Assembly (NCBI RefSeq): GCF_000331535.1 | Contig: NZ_AMZN01000032.1 | Coordinates: 1 to 64,000 of the forward strand | Direction of reading: 5' to 3' | Length of the DNA stretch: 64,000 nucleotides | Source of the DNA: Fulvivirga imtechensis AK7 | GTDB lineage: Bacteria; Bacteroidota; Bacteroidia; Cytophagales; Cyclobacteriaceae | Shown: positions 44,483 to 53,570 of the stretch, in pieces | Position numbering within the stretch: position 1 is the stretch's first letter | How the letters are laid out: each line of letters opens with the position of its first letter | Program-made: the position numbers and the translations under genes | Notes under the pieces: generated by a model | What the model was told of the DNA's origin: nothing | The model's database searches: none | The model's input: the letters and a program-made list of their open reading frames with translations, nothing else

Positions 44483-46864
44483 TTACTCATACTTCAATGA
44501 ATCCACCGGATTGGCAAGGGCGGCTTTAAAAGTATTGAAGCTCACTGTCAGCAAGGCAATAGAAGCAGCAAGCGTCCCAGCCAGAACAAATGGCATTACA
44601 CCTATTTCCGTCCTGTAGGCATAGTGGGAAAGCCAAGAATCCGTACATAGCCAAGCAAGAGGCGAAGCAACAATAAAAGCCAATGATACCAGTTTCAGAA
44701 AGTCTGAGGAAAATAACCAAACAATACTCAATTCATCCGCACCCAGTACTTTTCTTATGCCGGTCTCCTTTGTCCGCTGCTCTGCCATGAATACAGACAG
44801 ACCAAACAAACCGAGACAGGAAATAACAATGGCTACAACGGAGAAAATATTGCTGAGCTTTCCCATAGTCACCACATCGTTATACGATTTACTATATTGG
44901 TCAGCAACAAAGGAATAATCAAAAGCATATTCCTTTTCATATTTGGCATAAACCGTTTGAATATCGCTCAGCACTGATGGATTTCCTGTTCCTATTCGAA
45001 TAAAAGCACACCATACCTCTTCAGGGTTAAATACCAGGATCACAGGTTCTATCTGCTTTTCCAGTGACTGGTGGTGAAAATCCTTCACCAGCCCCACAAC
45101 TTTACCATTATTCCCCCATACCTGTAATTCCATCCCGATTGGTTCTCCTGCCATCATGGCATCTGCGGCTGCCTCATTTATGATGAAGTACCTGTCACTA
45201 TTCCCGGAATAATGATGCGGAAAATTAGAGCCCTGTAACAATTCCGTGCCGAATGTTTCCATAAATCCACCATCAACCTGCATCACATTAAAATAGATCA
45301 ATGCATTTTCAGGCTTTCCCTTCCACATAACATGTCTGTTACCATTAGAAATGTTGAATGGGTGATGCTCTGTAAAACTCACGGCCTCAATTCCTGATAT
45401 GTTTAACAGTTCATTTTTATATGCATCTTTATGCACCTTTATACCTCTGAGAAAATGGTGTACTATATTTTCCTTTTGAATACCAAGATCTTTGTTCTGC
45501 AGGTATTCGATCTGCCGATAGACTACTACAGCATAGACAATAAAGGTGATCGACAAGGTAAATTGAATAATTACCAGCCATTTTCTGAAGAGCGTGAGGC
45601 CTCCACGCTGATGGTTGGCACTTTTGAGAATCTTAGCAGGATTAAAAGATGACAAATACAAAGCCGGGTAGCTACCCGCCAGTATGGTTGTGAACACCGT
45701 GAGGCTCATAACCACAAGAAGAAATGAAGTTGAACCAAATGGAATACTCAGATGCTTCTCCGTTAGTACGTTGAATCCCGGCAATAAAATATCAGTCAAT
45801 GTAACGGCAATGGCCATGGATATTAATACAATTATAAAGGACTCTGCCAGGAATTGAGTAAGCAATTGGCCTTTTCCAGCGCCCACAGTCTTTCTTAGCC
45901 CCACCTCTTTGGCCCGTCTTCCGGCCCTTGCGGTGGACAAGTTCATAAAGTTGATACAGGCTATAAGCAGAATAACAATGGCAATGATGGAAAAGAGTCT
46001 GATATATTGAATTCTTCCTGTAGGAGCCCTGCCTTGAGAAAAGTCTGAATGAAGATATAGTTTTGAAAACGGGTAGACAAACAAGGCGTCATCACTTTCC
46101 AAGCCGGTATAATCATTAATAAAAGTGCCCAACTTCTCGTTCAGGCGCTGCACATCTGCTTCTGGAGCCACCTTCATATATGTAGTAACATTGAAATTGG
46201 TATAAGCCCATTGGGAGCGCAAACTACTCCACCACGGCCTGTATTTTTCTTCGAACCATTGATAGTTCATTACAAAATCAAATTGTAATGACGACTGTCG
46301 GGGTATTTTGGCTAGTACGCCCGATACTTTGCAGTCCATTTTTTCATTATCAGGAGTTACTATGCTTAGAGACTTACCCAACGCACTTTCTCCTGGAAAA
46401 TACTTTTGAGCCAATTGGTGGCTGATCAGTATGGTTCCGGGTTCTGAAAACAAGTGCTGGACAGTTCCCTCCTGTAAAGGAAAACTAAAAATGCTGAAGA
46501 ATGAGGAGTCTGCATAGATGCCTGACTCTAAAAATTTAGCGTTATCTGATGCAATAACCGTTTCAGCGGGAAAAACACGCGTCAGGTTATTGACTTCCGG
46601 TAGCTTTTCTACAATGGGTTGAGCAAGAGCGGAAGGACTATAGGGCATTATCTGAGCTTCGCCTTCATTTTTTAATTCACCAAAGACCTTATAAATATGT
46701 TCCCCTTTTACATGAAACTGGTCGTATTTCAGCTCATCCCATATCCATAGGGTTACGAGTAAGAAGCATGCCAGACCAAACGCCAGACCTAATATGTTAA
46801 TAATAGAAAAAAGGCTATTTCTCAGCAGGTTGCGATAGGCAATTTTGTAAAAATTTTTAAGCAT
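44483..46864 (-). CDS. MacB/FtsX-type ABC transporter permease
   Basis: A 793-aa protein with two FtsX-type permease halves. The N-terminal LRNSLFSIINILGLAFGLAC and a MacB periplasmic core domain are followed by three helices with NFMNLSTARAGRRAKEVGLR. A second transmembrane/periplasmic unit ends with EQRTKETGIRKVLGADELSI and ANPVDSLKYE. These double-length permeases are abundant in Bacteroidota. No ATPase gene is adjacent, so it must use one encoded elsewhere. It probably moves lipoproteins, peptides or stress signals across the envelope. Confidence 0.9.
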   Translation of the reverse strand: MLKNFYKIAYRNLLRNSLFSIINILGLAFGLACFLLVTLWIWDELKYDQFHVKGEHIYKVFGELKNEGEAQIMPYSPSALAQPIVEKLPEVNNLTRVFPAETVIASDNAKFLESGIYADSSFFSIFSFPLQEGTVQHLFSEPGTILISHQLAQKYFPGESALGKSLSIVTPDNEKMDCKVSGVLAKIPRQSSLQFDFVMNYQWFEEKYRPWWSSLRSQWAYTNFNVTTYMKVAPEADVQRLNEKLGTFINDYTGLESDDALFVYPFSKLYLHSDFSQGRAPTGRIQYIRLFSIIAIVILLIACINFMNLSTARAGRRAKEVGLRKTVGAGKGQLLTQFLAESFIIVLISMAIAVTLTDILLPGFNVLTEKHLSIPFGSTSFLLVVMSLTVFTTILAGSYPALYLSSFNPAKILKSANHQRGGLTLFRKWLVIIQFTLSITFIVYAVVVYRQIEYLQNKDLGIQKENIVHHFLRGIKVHKDAYKNELLNISGIEAVSFTEHHPFNISNGNRHVMWKGKPENALIYFNVMQVDGGFMETFGTELLQGSNFPHHYSGNSDRYFIINEAAADAMMAGEPIGMELQVWGNNGKVVGLVKDFHHQSLEKQIEPVILVFNPEEVWCAFIRIGTGNPSVLSDIQTVYAKYEKEYAFDYSFVADQYSKSYNDVVTMGKLSNIFSVVAIVISCLGLFGLSVFMAEQRTKETGIRKVLGADELSIVWLFSSDFLKLVSLAFIVASPLAWLCTDSWLSHYAYRTEIGVMPFVLAGTLAASIALLTVSFNTFKAALANPVDSLKYE

Positions 46865-47075
46865 TATGGCTCTTTATTTTGAATTCCAACAGACTCATTT
46901 TTATCTGTTATTTCAAGGTTATTCATTTACAATACCAAAAAATTAACATTCTGTATATCAATGTGTTACAACAAAACAACATAAAACTGTCGTCTTAATT
47001 TGAAACATTTCATTGTCCCAAAATGAGACATCCGTTACTTGATGCGACTTTCTTATTACGACCTCGATTATACCA

Positions 47076-47108
47076 AGAAAAAAACCTCCAGGGCGCACCC
47101 AGGAGGTT
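47076..47108 (-). terminator. Rho-independent terminator after ftsZ
   Basis: On the minus strand AACCTCC/GGAGGTT arms (47083-47089 and 47102-47108), with an inner GGG/CCC extension, are followed by seven T residues. It lies about 107 nt past the ftsZ stop and closes the dcw operon before the MacB-type gene. Nothing else is seen in the 350-nt gap 46865-47214. Confidence 0.85.
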
Positions 47109-47214
47109 CAGTTGAAAAAATGACATCACAGCACCGGCAGAAAAAATTTACAACCAACAACCACTACAATTGGAAAGTAAAGCCGGTTGATGCTGCAGAT
47201 GTCAATAGGTACCT

Positions 47215-48753
47215 TTAATCCACATTGTCATGCAAGAATCTGTTATTACCCAATATTTGGTTATCATCATTCAGATTGTACTTTGATACATGAGGCTCCG
47301 AAGAGTGAGGCACGTTTTGAAGTCGTACGTCACGTCTCAGATAAGCTGGCACATCCAGTTTTTCTTTGAATTCATCAGCATTCATCTCATGTTTGTTCAG
47401 CCCTTTCAGCTTCTGCATTCGTTCCTGAGCCTTCTGCTGCAGCCTGTCTTTCGTGCTGACCCTGTCCATCATACCTTCGTCATTGATATGCTGATCGTTA
47501 TAATCATCCATGAATTCAAATTCATCCTCAAGCTCTGAAAACAGTCCATCGTCTCCGTCATCATCACTGGCGTTTACCGGACTGGTAAATGAGTATCCTC
47601 TTTCTTCCTGCAAGCCATTATTGGAGGGTTTCTCTACCTCTTTTTTGGTGATCTCATTATTTCTTTGATTGACAGAGTTGTCGTTGCTGAACATGTCTAT
47701 CTGTTTGTTGGCTTCAAGATCGTATACCCTTCTTTCTTCCTGCTTTTGCTTCATTCTATTTTCCGGAAGGTAAGCTTCATCATGATCAAAGCCGGTAGCA
47801 ATTACCGTTACTCTTATGCTGTCCCCCAACTCAGGGTCTACCCCGTGACCAAAGATCACCTCAGCATCATCACCAGCCTGTTCCTGGATATATTCAGTGA
47901 TCTCAGTAAGCTCATCCATCTGAAGCTCCGCCTGCTCTCCTGAGATGATAGAGAGTAATATTTTTTGAGCGCCCAGGATATCTTTGTTATCCAAAAGCGG
48001 TGAGGCAAGCGCTTCTTCAGCAGCCTTTCTGGCTCTGTTTTCTCCTTTGGTCTGAGCAGAACCCATAACCGCCGCGCCTGCATTATGCATAACGGTTCTC
48101 ACATCCTGAAAATCCACGTTTACATAACCTGCCACAGTAATGATCTCAGCGATGCCTTTGGCTGCTGTGGTCAGTACATTGTCAGCCTGAGCAAAAGCAC
48201 TACCTATTGACAGGTTTCCGTATATCTCACGAAGTTTATCATTGAGAATAACAAGTACGGTGTCACAACTTTCTTTCAAGGCATTGATGCCATTCTCAGC
48301 TTGTTTTGCTTTCTTCTTTCCTTCAAAAGCAAAAGGCGCTGTAACAATACCTACGGTAAGGATATCCATCTCCTTAGCAATTTTGGCTATCACCGGGGCA
48401 GCTCCGGTACCGGTGCCTCCACCCATACCTGCTGTGATGAATACCATTTTTGTATCATTGCCTAAAAGGTCTCTTATATCTTCTCTGCTTTCCAAAGCAG
48501 CATTTTTTCCTACCTCAGGATTGGCCCCTGCGCCTAAGCCTTCGGTTAGATTAACTCCTATTTGAATTTTTCCCGGAACTGCACTGGTTTTCAGAGCTTG
48601 AGAATCGGTGTTACACACTACAAATTCAACATCTTTAATGCCCTGATTAAACATGTGGTTCACTGCGTTGCTTCCACCACCACCAACACCGATCACCTTG
48701 ATGATCGACTTATGGTGTTTGGGAAGATCAAACTTGTATGCATTTTCAGACAT
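47215..48753 (-). CDS. ftsZ: Cell division protein FtsZ
   Basis: A 512-aa tubulin-like GTPase forming the Z ring. The tubulin signature GGGTGTGAAP and N-terminal IKVIGVGGGGSNAVNHM are intact, with the synergy loop NVDFQDVRTVM. A long acidic linker (about 330-465) precedes the C-terminal peptide DVPAYLRRDVRL. A further tail of about 40 residues ending LHDNVD extends past that peptide, which is common in Bacteroidota FtsZ. It is the last dcw gene and is followed by a terminator. Confidence 0.97.
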   Translation of the reverse strand: MSENAYKFDLPKHHKSIIKVIGVGGGGSNAVNHMFNQGIKDVEFVVCNTDSQALKTSAVPGKIQIGVNLTEGLGAGANPEVGKNAALESREDIRDLLGNDTKMVFITAGMGGGTGTGAAPVIAKIAKEMDILTVGIVTAPFAFEGKKKAKQAENGINALKESCDTVLVILNDKLREIYGNLSIGSAFAQADNVLTTAAKGIAEIITVAGYVNVDFQDVRTVMHNAGAAVMGSAQTKGENRARKAAEEALASPLLDNKDILGAQKILLSIISGEQAELQMDELTEITEYIQEQAGDDAEVIFGHGVDPELGDSIRVTVIATGFDHDEAYLPENRMKQKQEERRVYDLEANKQIDMFSNDNSVNQRNNEITKKEVEKPSNNGLQEERGYSFTSPVNASDDDGDDGLFSELEDEFEFMDDYNDQHINDEGMMDRVSTKDRLQQKAQERMQKLKGLNKHEMNADEFKEKLDVPAYLRRDVRLQNVPHSSEPHVSKYNLNDDNQILGNNRFLHDNVD

Positions 48754-48794
48754 AACTATTAATATTTAGTGGTTGCGAATTTTTGAAATTGGGT

Positions 48795-50093
48795 TTAATA
48801 ATCGTTCTTACCATCGAGGTCATCTATCAATAAACCCTTTGTTTTGTTAAGGATCTTGCTAAAGAAATCCCCACCGGATTCCTTTTTCTTCTGCTGAGGG
48901 CGACTCACTACTTTCTCTTTGTATCTGTTTTCACGCTCATCAACAGCCCTAAAGCCTGACAACACCAAACCAACAGAGGTGGCGAACATCGGACTCTTCA
49001 CAGCATCCATTTTACTTCTGCCCAGGTGCTCGTTAGGGTATCCTATCCGGGCGTCCATGCCTGTCATATACTCCACCAACTGCTTCAGGCAGCTCAACTG
49101 GCCACCGCCACCTGTGATCACAATACCTCCTGCAAGTCTGTTTTCATAGCCTGAGGTAATAATTTCAGCATGTGCCAGCTCAATGATCTCCTCCATTCTG
49201 GCCTCGATGATGTGAGCCAGGTTTTTCACCGATATCTCCTTAGGCGCACGATTTCTGATACCAGGTATCGACACGATCTCATTAGGACTTGCTTCCTCAG
49301 CAATAGCCTTTCCAAATTTTGTTTTCAAAAGTTCCGCCTGGTGTTGCATCACCATACACCCCTGCTTGATATCCGAGGTGATAATGTTGCCGCCAAAAGG
49401 TATCACTGCTGTATGTCTGATAATATTATCATGAAAAATGGCGATGTCTGTAGTTCCACCACCGATGTCGATCAGGCATATACCAGCTTCTTTTTCCTCA
49501 TCGCTAAGCACAGCAAGGCTGGAAGCCAGCGGTTCAAGGATAAGATTTTCTATTTCAAGTCCGGCTCTTCTTACACACTTATTGATATTATTGATAGCAT
49601 TGGTTTGTGCGGTAATCACGTGGAAATCAGCCTCCAGTTTTACACCGGACATGCCCACAGGGTCCTTAATACCATCTTCATAGTCAACAGTATAATCCTG
49701 CGGCATCACGTGAATGATCTCACTTCCGGGAGGGATCACAATCCTGTACATATCATTGGTCAGGCGATTTACATCTTCGATAGTGATCTCATCATCGTTT
49801 GATGACCTGGTGATGCTACCGTGATGTATTGAACTCTTTATGTGCTGACCGGCTATACCTACATTAACTACTCTGATATCGATGCCTGATTGGTCTTCGG
49901 CTTCCCTTACCGCCTTTTCTATGGCATTTACTGTCTTGTCAATGTTAGTTACAATACCCCGGATAACACCATCAGACTCGGCCTTTCCCATACCGAGGAC
50001 CTCAAGCTTCCCAAACTCATTCTTGCGTCCCACAATAGCGCAGATCTTTGTGGTACCAATGTCAAGTCCGACTACTATTTTGTCATTTTCCAT
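48795..50093 (-). CDS. ftsA: Cell division protein FtsA
   Basis: A 432-aa actin-like ATPase tethering FtsZ to the membrane. Phosphate loops are VGLDIGTTKICAIVG and CLIDIGGGTTDIAIF, and adenosine binding is at GGIVITGGGGQL. The C-terminal amphipathic helix lies near FFSKILNKTKGLLID. A 41-nt gap separates it from ftsZ. The gap on its upstream side carries a heptad-period array. Confidence 0.97.
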   Translation of the reverse strand: MENDKIVVGLDIGTTKICAIVGRKNEFGKLEVLGMGKAESDGVIRGIVTNIDKTVNAIEKAVREAEDQSGIDIRVVNVGIAGQHIKSSIHHGSITRSSNDDEITIEDVNRLTNDMYRIVIPPGSEIIHVMPQDYTVDYEDGIKDPVGMSGVKLEADFHVITAQTNAINNINKCVRRAGLEIENLILEPLASSLAVLSDEEKEAGICLIDIGGGTTDIAIFHDNIIRHTAVIPFGGNIITSDIKQGCMVMQHQAELLKTKFGKAIAEEASPNEIVSIPGIRNRAPKEISVKNLAHIIEARMEEIIELAHAEIITSGYENRLAGGIVITGGGGQLSCLKQLVEYMTGMDARIGYPNEHLGRSKMDAVKSPMFATSVGLVLSGFRAVDERENRYKEKVVSRPQQKKKESGGDFFSKILNKTKGLLIDDLDGKNDY

Positions 50094-50130
50094 GGTTGTA
50101 AATTAATTTATATTGTTAGTGGTTGTTTTC

Positions 50131-50214
50131 TTTATCTGTTCTCAGTTCACTGTTCCCAGTTCTCAGTTCTTTAATTTCAACATCAACTGTGAACTCAGAA
50201 CTGTGAACTGCTAC
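50131..50214. repeat. Heptad-period hairpin array between ftsQ and ftsA
   Basis: GTT starts at 50138, 50145, 50152, 50159 and 50166, exactly every 7 nt (CAGTTCT-type words). After a short spacer, AAC starts at 50185, 50192, 50199 and 50206 (GTGAACT and CAGAACT words). The right half is the reverse complement of the left in word type, so a heptad-phased stem of about 30 bp can form. It is very similar to the array at 53462-53570. Confidence 0.85.
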
Positions 50215-50975
50215 TCCGCTATAATTTGTCCTTCATACATGAGATTTACCCTGTCGTAGGTATTCCAACCCTTCTGGGGTAATATTCTCTTATAAAATAT
50301 TTCCAGCTTCCTGAATTTCTCCTCCAACTCTTCAGGCTGTCCAAACTCTATGTATTGCTTGGTTACCTGTGGATAGAGAGTCATATTCAGCTTCTTGTCA
50401 ATGTCTATTTGAGCGATCTGAGCCTTCCAAAATTTATTACCATTGATAAACCGGATCATACTCAGTATTTTCCTGCCCTCCTCAGTTTGATTCAGATCGT
50501 TTTTCACCAGCTCCTTCATATAGCTTCCGGTGATCAGCACTACTCTTGAAGAAAACTTTTCCGATACCGGCAACACCGCACCATCAGTGGCGATGTACGC
50601 ATCAGGGGCTGCATTTTGTATCACTCTTGCAAAAGGCCTTCTCAGGTCAACATTGACAAGTACATTCCCTTTTAAGTCTTTATATATTTCGGCCTCCCTG
50701 ATAAACTTTTCACTCTTAACCCTTTCTTCTATTTCCTTTAAATTCAACTCATTAAAACTTACACCTTTTACCGCGTGAGCTCCGCTTCCTGTCATCAAAG
50801 ACAACACGTCCTGCTCATCGATAAAGTAATTGTCATACTGATTGCTAATCCTGATGACAATATCCATACACCTGTCGCCCCCCTGTTTATTTTCAGTAAA
50901 TCCGATAACAGATACCAACACCAGGGCAGCGATCACTACTTTAGCTCCTTTTTTTAGTCTTAGCTTCTTAAGCAT
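50211..50975 (-). CDS. ftsQ: Cell division protein FtsQ/DivIB
   Basis: A 254-aa bitopic membrane protein: short basic cytoplasmic part, one transmembrane helix (about 13-28) and a POTRA-like periplasmic domain (RISNQYDNYFIDEQDVLSLM and FNELNLKEIEERVKSEKFIR, then a beta domain). It is a divisome scaffold with FtsL and FtsB. Sequence conservation is low and assignment rests on layout and position between murC and ftsA. It overlaps murC by 8 bp. Confidence 0.9.
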   Translation of the reverse strand: MLKKLRLKKGAKVVIAALVLVSVIGFTENKQGGDRCMDIVIRISNQYDNYFIDEQDVLSLMTGSGAHAVKGVSFNELNLKEIEERVKSEKFIREAEIYKDLKGNVLVNVDLRRPFARVIQNAAPDAYIATDGAVLPVSEKFSSRVVLITGSYMKELVKNDLNQTEEGRKILSMIRFINGNKFWKAQIAQIDIDKKLNMTLYPQVTKQYIEFGQPEELEEKFRKLEIFYKRILPQKGWNTYDRVNLMYEGQIIAE

Positions 50976-52365
50976 GATACCTGTCTTTTAAATATTCAAA
51001 AACCGGATACACCAGCCGGTCTATATCACCGGCGCCAATTGTAGCCACCACCTCCAGGTCTTTCTTCTTCAACACTTCTACCAATTGTGTTTTGCTACAC
51101 ATCATTTTGCTATCTGCCGATATATCTTTAAAAATGATGTCGGCAGACACTCCTTCAATAGGCTCCTCCCTGGCAGGGTAAATATCGAGCAGTATCACTT
51201 CATCTGCCAGACTCAGACTTTTCGCAAAACCTTCCGCAAAGTCACGAGTTCTCGAATACAGATGTGGTTGAAAGATTGCTGTGATCTTTCTGTCAGGATA
51301 CATTGCCCGAAGCGACCCCAAAAACGCCTCTATCTCCACCGGATGATGCGCATAATCATCCACGAACACTATTTTATCGGAGCGCAAAAGGTATTCAAAC
51401 CGTCTTTTTACTCCCTTGTATGTTTCAATGCCATGCTTTACCTCCTCAGGATGAAGGCCCAACTCCAGCGCTATGGCTATAGCCACAGTAGCATTTTCCA
51501 CATTATGAAAACCAGGGACACCGAGCTTAATTCGTTCAATCTTAAACCTCTCGTCAGAATAGTTAAACTCAAAAAACCCATTACTCATGGTAATTTCACT
51601 GGCAAAAAACTGCCCCTGATTTATTCCGTAGGTGCAAACAGTTCTCGAATAAGAACTATCCACCAGATCTTTTGCTATTTTTTCATTTACAAAGAGTTTT
51701 CCGTCTGCTTTTACCTTTGCTATAAACTCCTTAAAGGATGTTTCCAGGCTCGCCTTGTCACCATAGATATCCAGGTGATCAGCGTCTGAGGCTGTTACCA
51801 CTGCAATATCCGGGTTAAGCGCCAGGAATGACCTGTCAAACTCGTCCGCTTCCACTACCGCTACTGTATTTTCATCTATTTTCTCATTTCTGATGAAGTT
51901 AGAATCATAATTGGTAGCAATACCTCCCAAAAACGCTGTAATATCCATGCCTGCATTTTTCAAAATATGTGCTACCATAGATGATGTAGTCGTTTTCCCA
52001 TGGGTACCACCTACAGCCACAGTTTTAAATGCATTGGAGATCATACCCAACACCTGAGAACGCTTGTGAATTGAAAATCCACTTTCTTTCAAATAGTTGT
52101 ACTCATTATGTGATTTAGGTATGGCCGGTGTAAACACCACCAGCGATCGCTCTCTGTTATCTCTGATCCTTGCCGGAATAGCGTCCACCTCATCTTCATA
52201 GTGGATGTCCATACCTTCCTCCACCAATTGCCTGGTAAGATCAGTGTCAGTACGATCATACCCTGCCACATAGTAGTTGTTAGCTTTAAACCATCTGGCC
52301 AGCGCACTCATACCGATGCCACCTATTCCTATAAAATACACGCTATCGTAGTTCTCTAATCTCAA
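50968..52365 (-). CDS. murC: UDP-N-acetylmuramate--L-alanine ligase
   Basis: A 465-aa Mur ligase adding L-Ala to UDP-MurNAc. The N-terminal Rossmann motif is VYFIGIGGIGMSALARWF, the ATP site GGTHGKTTTSSMVAHILK, and the central DADHLDIYGD and DDYAHHPVEIEA are MurC hallmarks. The start overlaps the end of murG by 4 bp. Confidence 0.97.
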   Translation of the reverse strand: MRLENYDSVYFIGIGGIGMSALARWFKANNYYVAGYDRTDTDLTRQLVEEGMDIHYEDEVDAIPARIRDNRERSLVVFTPAIPKSHNEYNYLKESGFSIHKRSQVLGMISNAFKTVAVGGTHGKTTTSSMVAHILKNAGMDITAFLGGIATNYDSNFIRNEKIDENTVAVVEADEFDRSFLALNPDIAVVTASDADHLDIYGDKASLETSFKEFIAKVKADGKLFVNEKIAKDLVDSSYSRTVCTYGINQGQFFASEITMSNGFFEFNYSDERFKIERIKLGVPGFHNVENATVAIAIALELGLHPEEVKHGIETYKGVKRRFEYLLRSDKIVFVDDYAHHPVEIEAFLGSLRAMYPDRKITAIFQPHLYSRTRDFAEGFAKSLSLADEVILLDIYPAREEPIEGVSADIIFKDISADSKMMCSKTQLVEVLKKKDLEVVATIGAGDIDRLVYPVFEYLKDRYHA

Positions 52366-53471
52366 TTCAGTATTCCTATCAATTGATCAACAATGTCATC
52401 TGCAGCATTTGGCCGTGCTAAACTTTTTATATTTTTTGATAGCTCCATTTGCTTGTCCTCGTCCTTAAGTAAGCTCAATGCCTCATCTACCAGTTTCTTT
52501 TCTGCTACCTGATCCTTTATCAGTACCGCAGCATGCTTCTCAAGTAATGCACGGGCATTTTTTGTCTGATGATCTTCCGCAACATTAGGTGATGGTACAA
52601 ATACCACCGGCTTTCCAACCAGACAAAGTTCGGAAATAGACAGAGCTCCTGCTCGTGAGATCACCACATCAGCCGCAGCATAAGCCAAATCCATCTCTTT
52701 GATAAACTCCAGTATCCTGATATTAGCAAGATCTTTACTTTTAGCCCGCCCTACCATTTCATCGTAATAGAACCTACCTGTTTGCCAAATCAATTGGACA
52801 CCAGCAGCAATTATCTTTTCCAGGTCACCACTTATGCTGTTGTTAATGGTTCGCGCCCCCAAACTGCCCCCCAGCACCAGAATAGTCTTTTTGTCTCCTG
52901 AAATACCAAAGTGCTTAAAAGCTTTCTCACGCTTCTCGGCTATATCCAGAATGTCCTTTCGTACCGGATTTCCTGTGAGCACTATTTTTTCCTTAGGGAA
53001 ATACCGCTCCATTTGATCATATGCCACACAAACTTTATTTACCTTTTTCCCCAATCGTCTGTTGGTGAGTCCTGCATAGCTGTTTTGTTCTTGTATCAAA
53101 GAGGGTATTCGCCTTTTAGTAGCGGCCAACATAATCGGACCACTGGCATACCCACCAACACCCACCACTGCATGTGGCTTAAACCTTTTAATAATATTAT
53201 TCGCAGCGATATAGCTGAACAATACTTTGAACGGGAAGTAGAGATTATCTATAGTAACCCGCCTCTGAAATCCACTGATCCACAGCCCTATGATCTTGTA
53301 ACCAGCCTCCGGCACCTTCTTCATCTCCATTTTTCCCTGTGCACCTACAAACAAGATCTGGGCATCTGCATAACGCTCTTTGATCTTATTAGCTATTGCC
53401 AAAGCAGGATAGATATGTCCTCCGGTGCCCCCACCGCTGATAATGAATCGATATGGTTTTTCAGTTTTCAA
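52362..53471 (-). CDS. murG: UDP-GlcNAc:lipid I transferase MurG
   Basis: A 369-aa GT-B glycosyltransferase that makes lipid II at the inner membrane. The opening ISGGGTGGHIYPALAIANKI holds the first G-loop, VVGVGGYASGPIMLAA the second, and QEQNSYAGLTNRRLGKKVNK and ISRAGALSISELCLVGKP the donor site. Upstream lies a heptad-period array before ftsW. Confidence 0.97.
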   Translation of the reverse strand: MKTEKPYRFIISGGGTGGHIYPALAIANKIKERYADAQILFVGAQGKMEMKKVPEAGYKIIGLWISGFQRRVTIDNLYFPFKVLFSYIAANNIIKRFKPHAVVGVGGYASGPIMLAATKRRIPSLIQEQNSYAGLTNRRLGKKVNKVCVAYDQMERYFPKEKIVLTGNPVRKDILDIAEKREKAFKHFGISGDKKTILVLGGSLGARTINNSISGDLEKIIAAGVQLIWQTGRFYYDEMVGRAKSKDLANIRILEFIKEMDLAYAAADVVISRAGALSISELCLVGKPVVFVPSPNVAEDHQTKNARALLEKHAAVLIKDQVAEKKLVDEALSLLKDEDKQMELSKNIKSLARPNAADDIVDQLIGILN

Positions 53472-53570
53472 AAAATTTTTCAGTTTTCAGTTTTCAGTTC
53501 TCAGTTCTCAGTTTTCAGTTCTTGTCTTGAGCCAACTGTGAACTCAGAACCGTGAACTGTGAACTGCTAC
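53462..53570. repeat. Heptad-period hairpin array between ftsW and murG
   Basis: CAGT starts at 53481, 53488, 53495, 53502, 53509 and 53516, exactly every 7 nt. After about 13 nt, AAC starts at 53534, 53541, 53548, 53555 and 53562, again every 7 nt (GTGAACT, CAGAACC words). The two halves are imperfect reverse complements. Its left end runs into the first codons of murG and its right end reaches the ftsW stop. Confidence 0.88.

Noticed and set aside
50131-50214. Heptad arrays considered as CRISPR arrays
   Set aside because: Units are 7 nt without spacers and no cas genes are present.
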